Source: a bacterium
Lineage (GTDB): Bacteria > Desulfobacterota > JAPLJL01
Assembly (NCBI GenBank): GCA_028713675.1
Contig: JAQTNV010000029.1
Location: 1-44,596, forward strand
Length of the DNA stretch: 44,596 bases
Direction: 5' to 3'
Under the pieces are notes generated by a model, which searched no databases, was not told the origin of the DNA, and saw only the letters and a list, made by a program, of their open reading frames with translations. The translations under genes and the position numbers were made by a program. The stretch's first letter is position 1; each line of letters opens with the position of its first letter. Positions 6,747 through 14,610 of this stretch are shown piece after piece.

Positions 6747-8279
6747 ATGAAAATCAGCCGTTATTCAAGGATGGAAATAATTAAGGAACGATTGTGGTGG
6801 GGAACGGTAATTTTTGTCGTGTTGCTTTCTATCGGTTGCGCGGGAGCTGATCGGTCCGGAGAGCTGGGGATTACCCTGAATTGGCTTTCCCCCGACCGGG
6901 TGTCTTCATTTCGGAGCCGGACGACACCCCAGGTGGAACTGGCAGGGGCTGATCTCATCCGGGTGACAATCCTGGGGCAGTTCCCGGACCTGGTCAGGGA
7001 TTTTTCGCTTTCAAAATATCCGGAGGGAGCTTCGATCTCGGGCATCCCGATCGGGTCGGGGATTACCGTCCGGGTCGAGGCCCTGCAGAAAGCCACGGGG
7101 AAAGTTATTTACAGCGCGTCCCGTCCGGGGGTGGAGATCCGGTCCGGCCGGAAAACCGAGGTCTCGATGTTGATGACCAGGGAAGGTGCATTCAGCCTGA
7201 TTTCTCCCCTGAATACCCCGCGCGCCTGGGCCGCCCAGGCGGTCCTCGCTGACGGCCGGGTGCTGATCGCCGGCGGGGCCAAAGTCATAAACGCGGACGG
7301 GAACAGGTGGAAAATGTCTCCGGACGGATCGCTCGAAGTTTATCAGCCGGAGGAGGGCAGTTTCCTGGCCCTGGAATCCGAACTGGACATTCCCCGGATT
7401 TTCCCGACCATAACCTCGCTTTCCGACGGCACCCTGATTGTAGCCGGGGGGATGGGGGAGGGGTGGCTGAATTCGGATTTAACGATTCAGGCGGGATCGG
7501 TTACGGGTTCGATCGAGTTTTTTCACCCGGAATCGGGCCTGGTCTCCGATTTCGGCCAGCTGAATTTTCCCCGCTTTCTTCATACCGCCGATCTCCTGGA
7601 CAACGGCCGGATCCTGGTGGCCGGAGGATGGGGGCCGGACGGTCAGAGAATCCAGACCGCGGAAATCCTCGATCCGGAGAGCGGAGGGATTGAAAAGGTG
7701 CAGATGCTCACCGCCCGGGCCGGGCACCGGTCAATCTCCCTTCCCGGGGGTCTGGTTCTTTTCTGGGGCGGACAGGAGAACGGTCCCCGGGCGGAAATTT
7801 ATTCCCCGGGCCAGGGCTTCCTGCCTTTCGCGGACGGCGTCAGCGAACCGGCGGTCGAGTACCACACCCTGGACCTAATGGACAGCGGGATCCTGATTTC
7901 AGGGGGAGTGATCCGGAAACCGTATCTCGTGCTGTTTGACGCCTTGCTGGCGGATTCAGATCCGCTTTCGCTTGATTCCATCCTGTATCTGCAATCGCCC
8001 CGGGCGATGCACGCGTCTTTTAAACTGCCTTCCGGCCGGATCTGCCTCGCAGGCGGGGTCCAGAGCATTTCCGATCTTTCCGGGGGAAAAGAAGTGGAAT
8101 GCTATGATCCCGCTTCCGGGAAATTTCAGACGGCGGCGGAGTTGAACGAAGGCCGTTTCGGGAACATGGCCTTTGGGCTTCCCGACGGCACCGCCCTGGT
8201 TTGGGGAGGGATTGTGGGTAATCGGGAATCCTTGGAAACAACCTTCAGCGCGGAAATCTACAATCCGCCGGGATGGTAG
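6747..8279 (+). CDS. Kelch-repeat lipoprotein
   Basis: 510 residues with a signal peptide ending in a lipobox (VVLLSIGCAG), so it is predicted to be lipid-anchored in the envelope. An N-terminal beta-rich domain (about 40-145) is followed by Kelch-type repeats from about residue 150 to the end, with recurring 'DGRVLIAGG', 'DGTLIVAGG', 'NGRILVAGG', 'SGRICLAGG' and 'DGTALVWGG' blades. These form a beta-propeller, usually for protein or glycan binding. AAGGAA precedes the ATG at 6747; an in-frame ATG at 6771 is an alternative. A galactose-oxidase-like fold is likely, but no enzymatic residues can be assigned. Confidence 0.8.
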   Translation: MKISRYSRMEIIKERLWWGTVIFVVLLSIGCAGADRSGELGITLNWLSPDRVSSFRSRTTPQVELAGADLIRVTILGQFPDLVRDFSLSKYPEGASISGIPIGSGITVRVEALQKATGKVIYSASRPGVEIRSGRKTEVSMLMTREGAFSLISPLNTPRAWAAQAVLADGRVLIAGGAKVINADGNRWKMSPDGSLEVYQPEEGSFLALESELDIPRIFPTITSLSDGTLIVAGGMGEGWLNSDLTIQAGSVTGSIEFFHPESGLVSDFGQLNFPRFLHTADLLDNGRILVAGGWGPDGQRIQTAEILDPESGGIEKVQMLTARAGHRSISLPGGLVLFWGGQENGPRAEIYSPGQGFLPFADGVSEPAVEYHTLDLMDSGILISGGVIRKPYLVLFDALLADSDPLSLDSILYLQSPRAMHASFKLPSGRICLAGGVQSISDLSGGKEVECYDPASGKFQTAAELNEGRFGNMAFGLPDGTALVWGGIVGNRESLETTFSAEIYNPPGW

Positions 8280-8284
8280 AAACA

Positions 8285-8494
8285 AAGCAGAGGGCATAGA
8301 GCAAAGAGCATAGAGAAGAAGCATAAGAAGAATTGACGATTGACGAATGAAAAACAAAGAAAACAGTTTCGAGTTTGTGGTTTCGAGTTTCGAGTTAAAC
8401 AAAAGAGAGAAAAAAGGCTTTTAGTATTGAACCAGAAACTAGAAACCCGAAACCCGAAACCCGAAACTAAAAATACGAAACTAGAAACCAGAAA
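8285..8494. repeat. Composite of 7-bp arrays: GAGCATA, TTGACGA, GTTTCGA and (inverted) CTAGAAA blocks
   Basis: In order: GAGCATA-type units (8285-8319); TTGACGA, TTGACGA, ATGAAAA (8333-8353); GTTTCGA-type units (8366-8400); a purine-rich centre ending in AGTATTGAA; then nine CTAGAAA/CCCGAAA-type units (8432-8494). The two A-type arms are mutually complementary, so a large hairpin is possible. The 39316-39480 region has the same order and the same AGTATTGAACCA centre. The whole 8280-8516 gap holds no gene. Confidence 0.8.
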
Positions 8495-8516
8495 CGTTTA
8501 ACGGTAAACTTTGTCC

Positions 8517-8876
8517 ATGAATCGAATCGGGATTGATCTGGTGGAGGTGGAAAGAATCCGGGACCTGGCGGAAAAGTGGGGCGACCGGTTCCTGCAGCGG
8601 GTTTTTTCGGAGGAAGAGATCAGGTATTCTTTCCGCAACCGGGACCCCTGGCCCCATCTGGCGGCTCGATTCGCCGCCAAGGAGGCTCTGGTCAAGTCCC
8701 TGGGGAAAGCTTTTACTTTCCGTGAAATCAGCGTCGAGAATGACCAGGATGGCCGGCCGGTTTTCCGCTTCTATGGCGGCTCGGAGCAGATGGTGAAGAA
8801 CCTGGGCTTGAAATCATTGGAGGTCAGTCTGACCCATACAAAATTATCCGCCATCGCGATGGTGGCGGTCGAATAA
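8517..8876 (+). CDS. acpS: Holo-[acyl-carrier-protein] synthase
   Basis: 119 residues, normal for AcpS. It transfers 4'-phosphopantetheine from CoA to a serine of apo-ACP and is needed for fatty acid synthesis. Family motifs are present: MNRIGIDLVEVERI at the N terminus (Mg-binding Asp in GIDL) and FAAKEALVKSLG (Mg-binding Glu and CoA contact Lys). The ATG at 8517 begins the canonical N terminus. It has no Shine-Dalgarno and lies 22 bp after a heptamer array. The stop overlaps the next start (TAATG). Confidence 0.95.
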   Translation: MNRIGIDLVEVERIRDLAEKWGDRFLQRVFSEEEIRYSFRNRDPWPHLAARFAAKEALVKSLGKAFTFREISVENDQDGRPVFRFYGGSEQMVKNLGLKSLEVSLTHTKLSAIAMVAVE

Positions 8877-10405
8877 TGCCAACCATAATGAGCGATTATG
8901 ATGTTTTGATCGTCGCCCAATCTCCCGGGGGATGGGCAGCGGCTGTTACCCTGGCCCAGGCCGGGAGAAAAGTGGCGCTTCTGGATCAGGTCCGGGTTGA
9001 CCCGAGCAGCATGATACCCCGGGGAGGGGTGCTGCTCCAGGTTTTCCCGGCCCTGGAACAGAAAATCAAGCGTGACAGCCAGCTTTTCCAGGTGGTGGCT
9101 CCCGGGCATCGCTTCAGCGTTCCTCCGGGATACAACCGTTTTTTATCTGAGCTGGGTTTCGAATTTCCCGAGCTTAAGGATGAACTGGACCCGGTCCTGA
9201 ACCGGGTTCAGGGCTCGGGCCGGACCACCTCGGATTATTTCCGCATCTGGGGGATTGAGAGGCGGCGTCCGGATTATCGAACCCTGGACGGAAAACTTTT
9301 CGAAAATTTATCTCTTTGGCGCCATTACCAACGGGTCAGGCACCTGACCCTGGCCGGTGTGAACCAGCGCTTTTCCCGGTCCTCCTCCCTCTGCCGGATT
9401 CTGGAGTCCCCGGGGCGTTTCAGCTCCGCCGCTTTTTGGGATGAGGACGCCGAGGGCATGGGAGCTTTTTCCGCTTATTATCGGCAGGCCTTTTTCCCCT
9501 TGTTTTCGACCCAGGAAGCGAAAGGGGGACTGGTCGGTTTGGGGGAAGTGATGACGGTCCTCCGCAGGATCGCACGGGAAATGAAAGTCGAGGTTCTGAA
9601 TCCGGTCGCCGCCGGCCTTCCGGAAGATGGCAACCCCGGATCGGGGGAGGGAAAATGGCGGTTTGAATTTTCCACCCGTCGTCAGATTAAAAAGGCGACG
9701 GCCTTCCATTCCTGGGAAAAAAATGGGGAGGGGAACAAGGTGCTCTTCCGGAGCCTGATCTGGTCCGGAAACGGCCCCGGGTTTCTCCATTCTCTTTCGG
9801 AAAAGTTGCGGAAAGCGCGGGGGGCCAAGCTGCTTTCCCGGCACCTGGAGACCCTGGAAGCCCGGTATTTCCTGGAGACGCTGGAGATCAAGGTCAAGGC
9901 GGAAGTAATCCCGGTGGGGATGGAGAAGCGGGTGTTTTATATCGGGGAAAATGATCAGGAACCGGCGGATGAAAACCTGGTTTACCTGGAGGTGCTTCCG
10001 GTCCAGGAAGCCGGACCGGTGAACGGAGCGGGGGGGGGAGTCTATCCCCAGGAAAACGGCAACCTGCTGATCCGGGCCGCTTTTTTTAGATCGGCTTCCA
10101 AGCCCGCCTCCGAGGTTTCCAGCCGGGTGTTCCGACGGGTTTGCGGCCTGGTTCCATTCCTGGAAGAATTCCTGGTCGGCGAACCCGTTCTGAAAAAGAA
10201 AGAAGAATCAGCCGAGGCGGGATCGCCGGTCTGGCACCACCGCCGTGGTTTGAACCGGGGGAAACTGGCCGTCCCGGTCGGAAAAGCGGGAATTTATTTT
10301 TCCGGGCGGGAATTGCTTCCGGCCCTCGGTTTCGAGGCCGACTTGCTTTCGGGCCTGGTGACCGCCTGGTCGCTGGAAAAATGGCTCCGTAAAATCTCCA
10401 AATAA
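8876..10405 (+). CDS. FAD-dependent oxidoreductase-like protein (phytoene desaturase/retinol saturase type) with degenerate dinucleotide motif
   Basis: 509 residues. The N terminus (DYDVLIVAQSPGGWAAAVTL...) is in the position of a Rossmann dinucleotide-binding fold, followed by the expected GRKVALLDQ second strand, but the GxGxxG loop reads AQSPGG. The C terminus (GIYFSGRELLPALGFEADLL) resembles the FAD-contacting end of CrtI/CrtISO-like and amine-oxidase-fold enzymes. Starts at 8876 (overlapping the acpS stop) or 8888 (MSDYDV) are both possible. The middle has no motif I recognise. Whether it still binds FAD is uncertain; it may be a diverged, non-catalytic paralogue. Substrate unknown. Confidence 0.6.
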   Translation: MPTIMSDYDVLIVAQSPGGWAAAVTLAQAGRKVALLDQVRVDPSSMIPRGGVLLQVFPALEQKIKRDSQLFQVVAPGHRFSVPPGYNRFLSELGFEFPELKDELDPVLNRVQGSGRTTSDYFRIWGIERRRPDYRTLDGKLFENLSLWRHYQRVRHLTLAGVNQRFSRSSSLCRILESPGRFSSAAFWDEDAEGMGAFSAYYRQAFFPLFSTQEAKGGLVGLGEVMTVLRRIAREMKVEVLNPVAAGLPEDGNPGSGEGKWRFEFSTRRQIKKATAFHSWEKNGEGNKVLFRSLIWSGNGPGFLHSLSEKLRKARGAKLLSRHLETLEARYFLETLEIKVKAEVIPVGMEKRVFYIGENDQEPADENLVYLEVLPVQEAGPVNGAGGGVYPQENGNLLIRAAFFRSASKPASEVSSRVFRRVCGLVPFLEEFLVGEPVLKKKEESAEAGSPVWHHRRGLNRGKLAVPVGKAGIYFSGRELLPALGFEADLLSGLVTAWSLEKWLRKISK

Positions 10406-10440
10406 ATTTCTTGTCAGTCGTTACGCGCCCTCTTTTTTCT

Positions 10441-10550
10441 GTCATTGAGAGGCCTGCCCTGAGCAGGCCGTGGCAATTTCTGATCACCTTTCTCGTATTT
10501 TCAGTCATCAGCTTTCATTTTTCGGCGGTCGTGTCAAAAGAGGCAATGAC
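10441..10550. repeat. Possible small non-coding mobile or palindromic element with GTCATTG/CAATGAC ends
   Basis: GTCATTG at 10441-10447 is complementary to CAATGAC at 10544-10550. Inside is a hairpin GGCCTGC-CCTGA-GCAGGCC (10451-10469). Such 'GTCATTG...GCAATGAC' palindromic units are common as dispersed repeats in environmental bacteria. No coding capacity is apparent. Confidence 0.4.
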
Positions 10551-10571
10551 AAAGCAACAAGTAAACAGCGT

Positions 10572-10745
10572 TCCCTAAAAATCAAGGCCATGGAAAATAT
10601 GCAGAAGCTCGGTTTCGTGCGGGAATTCAGCGGCAAGCGGAGAACCCGACTTTATCTTTATGAACCATACTTGAAAATACTTTCCGAAGGCACGGAACCG
10701 AATGATTTAAAGGAAGCCGGTAATGCTCCGGAAAAAACAACTTGA
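10572..10745 (+). pseudogene. Remnant of the C-terminal winged-helix end of a Fic-family protein
   Basis: The reading frame encodes LKIKAMENMQKLGFVREFSG followed by KRRTRLYLYEPYLKILSEGTE. This matches the usual C-terminal tail of Fic/DOC proteins (…LGIVREITGKKRNR-hydrophobic-Y..YL.IL.EGTE). The catalytic HPFxxGNGR motif and everything upstream are missing; upstream DNA is dispersed-repeat sequence. It is therefore a decayed fragment, not a gene. It is the only recognisable coding trace in 10406-10990. Confidence 0.6.
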
Positions 10746-10880
10746 ACAGCACGAGGAACAATCCTTGCGAGATCCGATCCGGGCTAGACCGAAGACAGTT
10801 GAAAGGGCATGATCATGGGTCGAACATTTCAACTAATCATCATCGTCCCCGGGGTTGCTATCACCTACGACCTGTCTATA

Positions 10881-10909
10881 TTGACTTGCCGGGCAGACTG
10901 TCAGACAAT
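10881..10909 (+). promoter_or_regulatory. Possible sigma70-type promoter
   Basis: TTGACT (10881-10886), 17-bp spacer, GACAAT (10904-10909), 82 bp before the ATG at 10991. The -10 is a modest match. Confidence 0.35.
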
Positions 10910-10990
10910 AATCCAACTTATTATTCCCTCAGAAATGAACCAATTAGAAAGAAATAGGCTCCTAACCACTTGGGTTTTTAAACCAGTCTT

Positions 10991-11566
10991 ATGACGCTGG
11001 TCCAGCCGGAAAAGGGCCGAGCCCGGATTGATGATCTCGGAGGGGAGATCAGGGTTACCATTCCTTCCCGAAAAAATATCCCAATGTTGATTTTTATAAT
11101 TGCCTGGCTGGGGGGATGGACAGTCGGCGGGATATTTGCTGCAGGGCAGTTATTTGTCAGTTTGGGTGATAAATCCAAGGGAGGGCCGGAGTATTTTTTG
11201 GCTTTTTGGCTGCTGGGCTGGTTGGTAGGAGAGGTAATGGTTTTTTATTCGTTGGCAAAAGGGATCGCAGGGAAGGAAAACATTACATTCACTCCGGAAA
11301 AATTGATCATCAACCGCCAGCCGTTTGGTTTCGGCTATCCGAAAGAATATTTGATTTCGGAAGTGAAGAATTTGCGAATCAGGCAGGATGACTCATTTAT
11401 ATATAAATGGGCAAACCCTTTTCCGGGATCCTTGAATCCCAGGATCTCATTTGACTACGGGATGAAAACCCTGGGTTTCGCCCAGGATATCGATGAGGCA
11501 GAAGCTGGCTATATCGTGAAAATGATTAAGGAAAAAAATTTCGTGCGGGAATCGGCTGGTTTTTGA
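10991..11566 (+). CDS. Uncharacterised membrane protein with PH-like C-terminal domain
   Basis: 191 residues. A short basic/polar N terminus is followed by two hydrophobic segments (about 31-55 and 68-90), then a beta-rich soluble domain (NITFTPEKLIINRQPFGFGY..., SEVKNLRIRQ..., PRISFDYGMKTLGFAQDID) that looks like the bacterial PH-like fold seen after paired transmembrane helices. No enzymatic motif is visible. There is no clear Shine-Dalgarno before ATG 10991. It appears isolated, with its own possible promoter, between a pseudogene and a surface lipoprotein gene. Confidence 0.6.
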   Translation: MTLVQPEKGRARIDDLGGEIRVTIPSRKNIPMLIFIIAWLGGWTVGGIFAAGQLFVSLGDKSKGGPEYFLAFWLLGWLVGEVMVFYSLAKGIAGKENITFTPEKLIINRQPFGFGYPKEYLISEVKNLRIRQDDSFIYKWANPFPGSLNPRISFDYGMKTLGFAQDIDEAEAGYIVKMIKEKNFVRESAGF

Positions 11567-11687
11567 ATGCCAGAGATCACAAAGCAACAAGTAACCACCC
11601 CTAAGAAAGAATATGGGTTGTCCCATAAAGCGCATTAAAATAAACAAGATTACACAAAACTCAAGTTAAACGTGAAAGGGATAAAAG

Positions 11688-13190
11688 ATGATTAGACTGC
11701 AAAAGGATTTTGGGCCGATGCTGGTTGGGGGCGCGATTGTCATGATCTTCTTCGTTTTCGTCGGTTGCGGTGGAGGAAATGGCGGAAACGGATCAAATAT
11801 TCCTGACGGTTCTTCAATCCCGTCGGGATTAACTGCGACGGCCGTCTCGTCAACTCAGATTGATCTTTCCTGGACGGACAATTCCAGTAATGAGGATGGG
11901 TTCAAGATCGAAAGGAAAATCGGCACGGTAGGAACGTATTCATTAATTTCAACTACATTGGCTAATGTTGTCTCTTATTCTGATACAGGTCTTTCGGCGG
12001 GGACCGCTTATTATTATCGGGTTTATGCTTACAATTCGACCGGGAGCTCAGGTTATTCTAATGAGGCGGATGTGAATACATCTGTTCCCCCCGATTCCTG
12101 GACCGCCACCGGTACCGGAGCAAATGTGCCTTCCGCAAGGTTTTACCATACCGCGGTCTGGACGGGATCAGAAATGATCATTTGGGGTGGACAATATATA
12201 TATACAGTTATTAATGAATATGGATATCATGAAGGTATTACTCAATATATATTTAATGACGGTGGCAGATATAATCCAGCTACTGATTCCTGGACAGCCA
12301 CCAGCCCGGGGACAAATGTACCTTCCGCCAGATACGGCCATACCGCGGTCTGGACAGGGACGGAAATGATCATCTGGGGCGGCAATGATGGAAATTATTT
12401 CAACATCGGCGGCAGATATAATCCTTCTACCGATGCCTGGAGCCCTACCACTGATGACGAAAACGAGTTCGAAGTAAGAATGTCACATACCGCGGTCTGG
12501 ACGGGGACCGAAATGATCGTCTGGGGCGGTTTTGATTATATGAATGACACTGGTTCTCAATCCTCGGGAAGATATAATCCTTTAACCGATTCCTGGACAG
12601 AGATCAACACTGATGGGGATATGCCAGAATTTGAATATTCACATACCGCGGTCTGGACAGGAACGGAAATGATCATCTGGGGCGGTTGTGGAGCCACTTC
12701 TGAATACTTTTCAAATACCGGGGGCAAATATAATCCTTCCACAGATTCCTGGACAGCCACCAGCATGGGGGCAAATGTGCCAACCCCAAGGTGTCACCAT
12801 ACCGCGGTTTGGACCGGGAACGAAATGATCATCTGGGGCGGGGATAACCATGATGGTTTTTGCAACACCGGGGGGAGGTATAATCCCGCAACCAATACTT
12901 GGACAGCCACCAGTATAGAACTGAATACGCCTGAAGGAAGGGCTTTTCATACCGCGGTCTGGACCGGAACGGAAATGATCGTCTGGGGCGGTTACGACGA
13001 TCATAATTATCTCACCACCGGGGGAAAATATAATCCTTCAACTAACTCCTGGACAGCAACCAGTATAGATGGAGATGTGCCTGAAGGAAGGTTTTGGCAT
13101 ACCGCGGTTTGGACCGGAACCAAAATGATCGTTTGGGGGGGCCAGAGCGAGTCGGGTGTTCTTAACACCGGGAGAATTTATAATCCGTAA
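11688..13190 (+). CDS. Lipoprotein with fibronectin type III domain and Kelch-type repeats
   Basis: 500 residues. The signal peptide ends in a lipobox (FFVFVGCGGG), followed by a glycine-rich linker. A fibronectin type III domain (PSGLTATAVSSTQIDLSWTD...GLSAGTAYYYRVYAYNSTG) spans about 40-130. At least seven Kelch-type blades follow, each with HTAVWTGTEMIIWGG and GGRYNPSTDSWT. The blades are nearly identical to each other, also at DNA level. It is probably a surface beta-propeller for adhesion or glycan/protein binding. The start is supported by GAAAGGG upstream. AT-richer than its neighbours and flanked by degraded repeat DNA, which hints at recent amplification or acquisition. Confidence 0.82.
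   Translation: MIRLQKDFGPMLVGGAIVMIFFVFVGCGGGNGGNGSNIPDGSSIPSGLTATAVSSTQIDLSWTDNSSNEDGFKIERKIGTVGTYSLISTTLANVVSYSDTGLSAGTAYYYRVYAYNSTGSSGYSNEADVNTSVPPDSWTATGTGANVPSARFYHTAVWTGSEMIIWGGQYIYTVINEYGYHEGITQYIFNDGGRYNPATDSWTATSPGTNVPSARYGHTAVWTGTEMIIWGGNDGNYFNIGGRYNPSTDAWSPTTDDENEFEVRMSHTAVWTGTEMIVWGGFDYMNDTGSQSSGRYNPLTDSWTEINTDGDMPEFEYSHTAVWTGTEMIIWGGCGATSEYFSNTGGKYNPSTDSWTATSMGANVPTPRCHHTAVWTGNEMIIWGGDNHDGFCNTGGRYNPATNTWTATSIELNTPEGRAFHTAVWTGTEMIVWGGYDDHNYLTTGGKYNPSTNSWTATSIDGDVPEGRFWHTAVWTGTKMIVWGGQSESGVLNTGRIYNP
12147..13143 (+). repeat. Seven near-identical intragenic repeats of the Kelch blade
   Basis: CATACCGCGGTCTGGAC (or GGTTTGGAC) followed by GAAATGATC recurs at 12147, 12339, 12486, 12642, 12798, 12948 and 13098. 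Spacings are 192, 147, 156, 156, 150 and 150 bp, all multiples of three. Nucleotide conservation includes third codon positions. Confidence 0.9.
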
Positions 13191-13325
13191 ACAGGTTTGG
13201 ATTTTACCTTTTATGGACCTGATTCAAGTATTTTGTTCACGGTATTCAGTTAAGCGGAGAAGTTAGAAAACGAACGCTCTTAACGATAGAAAGAATTCTT
13301 GGGGACGTTCTTGATTTCTTGACTT

Positions 13326-13352
13326 CGCCCCCTGTACGGGGGCGTTTTTTTT
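13326..13352 (+). terminator. Intrinsic terminator after the FN3-Kelch gene
   Basis: Hairpin CGCCCCC-TGTA-CGGGGGCG followed by eight T residues at 13345-13352. Confidence 0.85.
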
Positions 13353-13381
13353 ATCGTTGAGAAGGGGGGCAGGCAATCGTT

Positions 13382-13487
13382 CGCAGCCTAAAGGCTGCGG
13401 CTACCGTTAAAGAAGAAGATTGGATTCCGGCTTTCCTTAATGGGAGCCAGTGGAATGGCTCCCCTGGATTCCGGCTTTCGCCGGAAT
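13382..13487. repeat. Cluster of dispersed palindromes between convergent genes
   Basis: Three palindromes in 106 bp: CGCAGCCTAAAGGCTGCG (13382-), GGGAGCCA/TGGCTCCC (13442-13463) and ATTCCGGCTTTCGCCGGAAT (13468-13487). GGATTCCGGCTTTC occurs twice. The first is a reverse-complement relative of 424-447. No gene is visible in 13191-13522. Confidence 0.65.
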
Positions 13488-13522
13488 GACGATAAAAGAA
13501 TGGGAATGACGGATAAAAGGGA

Positions 13523-14467
13523 TTAGTAGATCTTCTCGGCTTTGCGGATGATATCAGGGGAGATCTTGATCCCGAGGGTTTGCGCGGTATTGAGATTGAG
13601 ATAAAGGTCGCCCCGGGGGTATACGGGGGGGAGGTTTTTCGGGCTGGCACCGCTTGAGATTTTATCGGCCAGCCGGGCGGCTTCCTTGCCGATTTCGGAA
13701 TAATCGGGGGAGAAAGAGGCCAGGGCCCCGGATTTGACCAGCCCCTCGGAGAAGGCGAAAATCGGGACCTTCTGATCCACGGTATTCTGAAGCAGGTAGG
13801 AAAAGGTGTCGCGGGAGACCACCGTGGTGTCGGGGATCAGCCAGATCGCCCCGACCAGGGGAATGATCTCCTTCAAATTCTGGGCGATTTCCCCCGAAGA
13901 GGAAACGTGGCGCTCGACGATCTCCAGGTCGTTCCGGGGCAGGGCGGCTTTCGCGGCGTCCACCAGTGGAACAGTTTTCTGAGGATTGAAAATCACCCCC
14001 AGGCGTTTCAGTCCGGGCAGAATGTTTTTAAAAGCGGCGAACTGGGAATCGGGAGAGGCCACCATCAGGACCCCGGTCTGGTTGTCGTTCTGGAGACCCA
14101 GCTCAAAGGGGTTGAAAACCATGCAGTACACCTGGGGGATCCCGCCGGCCTGCTTGGCTGCGATTTCCGAGGCTTTCGCCCCGACCGTGAGCAGGACCGA
14201 GGGAGTCAGGACCTTGATCTGGGCGATGATCTTTTTGCCGATTTCCAGGTCCCCTTTCATGTTGAACTCGGAGATTTTTTCCCTGGGAAGATTCTTCCTG
14301 AAATTGGACAGGACGGTTTTGTAGGCTTCGGTGTCGTCACTGAGCAGGACGGCGATTTCACCGGGGAAAGCGGGACGGGGTGCCAGGAAAAAACCGAAAA
14401 GGCAGAAAAGCAGGGCGGCCCATAACGGCGACCGTCCGGATTGAACCATTTTTTTACCGAAACTCAT
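13523..14467 (-). CDS. ABC_sub_bind-family periplasmic binding protein (paralogue 1)
   Basis: 314 residues from the ATG at 14467, chosen because AAAAAAGG precedes it and a signal peptide begins there (ending ...APRPAFPG). The body starts EIAVLLSDDTEAYKTVLSNF and continues through TVGAKASEIAAKQAGGIPQVYCMVFNPF and WLIPDTTVVSRDTF, the signature of the TrpX-like ABC_sub_bind family (COG2984). It closely resembles the proteins at 25263-26177 and 27555-28502. No ABC permease or ATPase is next to it; it is the last gene of the chemosensory operon. A sensory rather than transport role is inferred. Ligand unknown. Confidence 0.85.
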   Translation of the reverse strand: MSFGKKMVQSGRSPLWAALLFCLFGFFLAPRPAFPGEIAVLLSDDTEAYKTVLSNFRKNLPREKISEFNMKGDLEIGKKIIAQIKVLTPSVLLTVGAKASEIAAKQAGGIPQVYCMVFNPFELGLQNDNQTGVLMVASPDSQFAAFKNILPGLKRLGVIFNPQKTVPLVDAAKAALPRNDLEIVERHVSSSGEIAQNLKEIIPLVGAIWLIPDTTVVSRDTFSYLLQNTVDQKVPIFAFSEGLVKSGALASFSPDYSEIGKEAARLADKISSGASPKNLPPVYPRGDLYLNLNTAQTLGIKISPDIIRKAEKIY

Positions 14468-14540
14468 GACGCCTTTTTTGTAGTTTGCCGATTTATCGGC
14501 GGTTTTAAAATCGCCCGATCCTTCCTTCGTTAGGACAAGC

Positions 14541-14596
14541 GTAGGGGCGGGGTTCATCCCCGCCTTCCATTGGGAGGGCATAAAGCCCTCCCCTAC
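14541..14596. repeat. REP-like element GTAGGGG...CCCCTAC
   Basis: Intact 56-bp copy with hairpins GGCGGGG/CCCCGCC and GGGAGGGC/GCCCTCCC between the DctP-like and ABC_sub_bind genes of the minus-strand operon. Confidence 0.8.
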
Positions 14597-14610
14597 ATTC
14601 GATATTTTTT

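Noticed and set aside
10470-10957. Two small plus-strand reading frames as genes
   Set aside because: The first is only the Fic tail plus repeat-derived residues; the second has no start context or similarity I can recognise.
13326-13352. Bidirectional terminator for the convergent ABC_sub_bind gene
   Set aside because: The T tract is on the plus strand only, and the hairpin is about 170 bp beyond the minus-strand stop.
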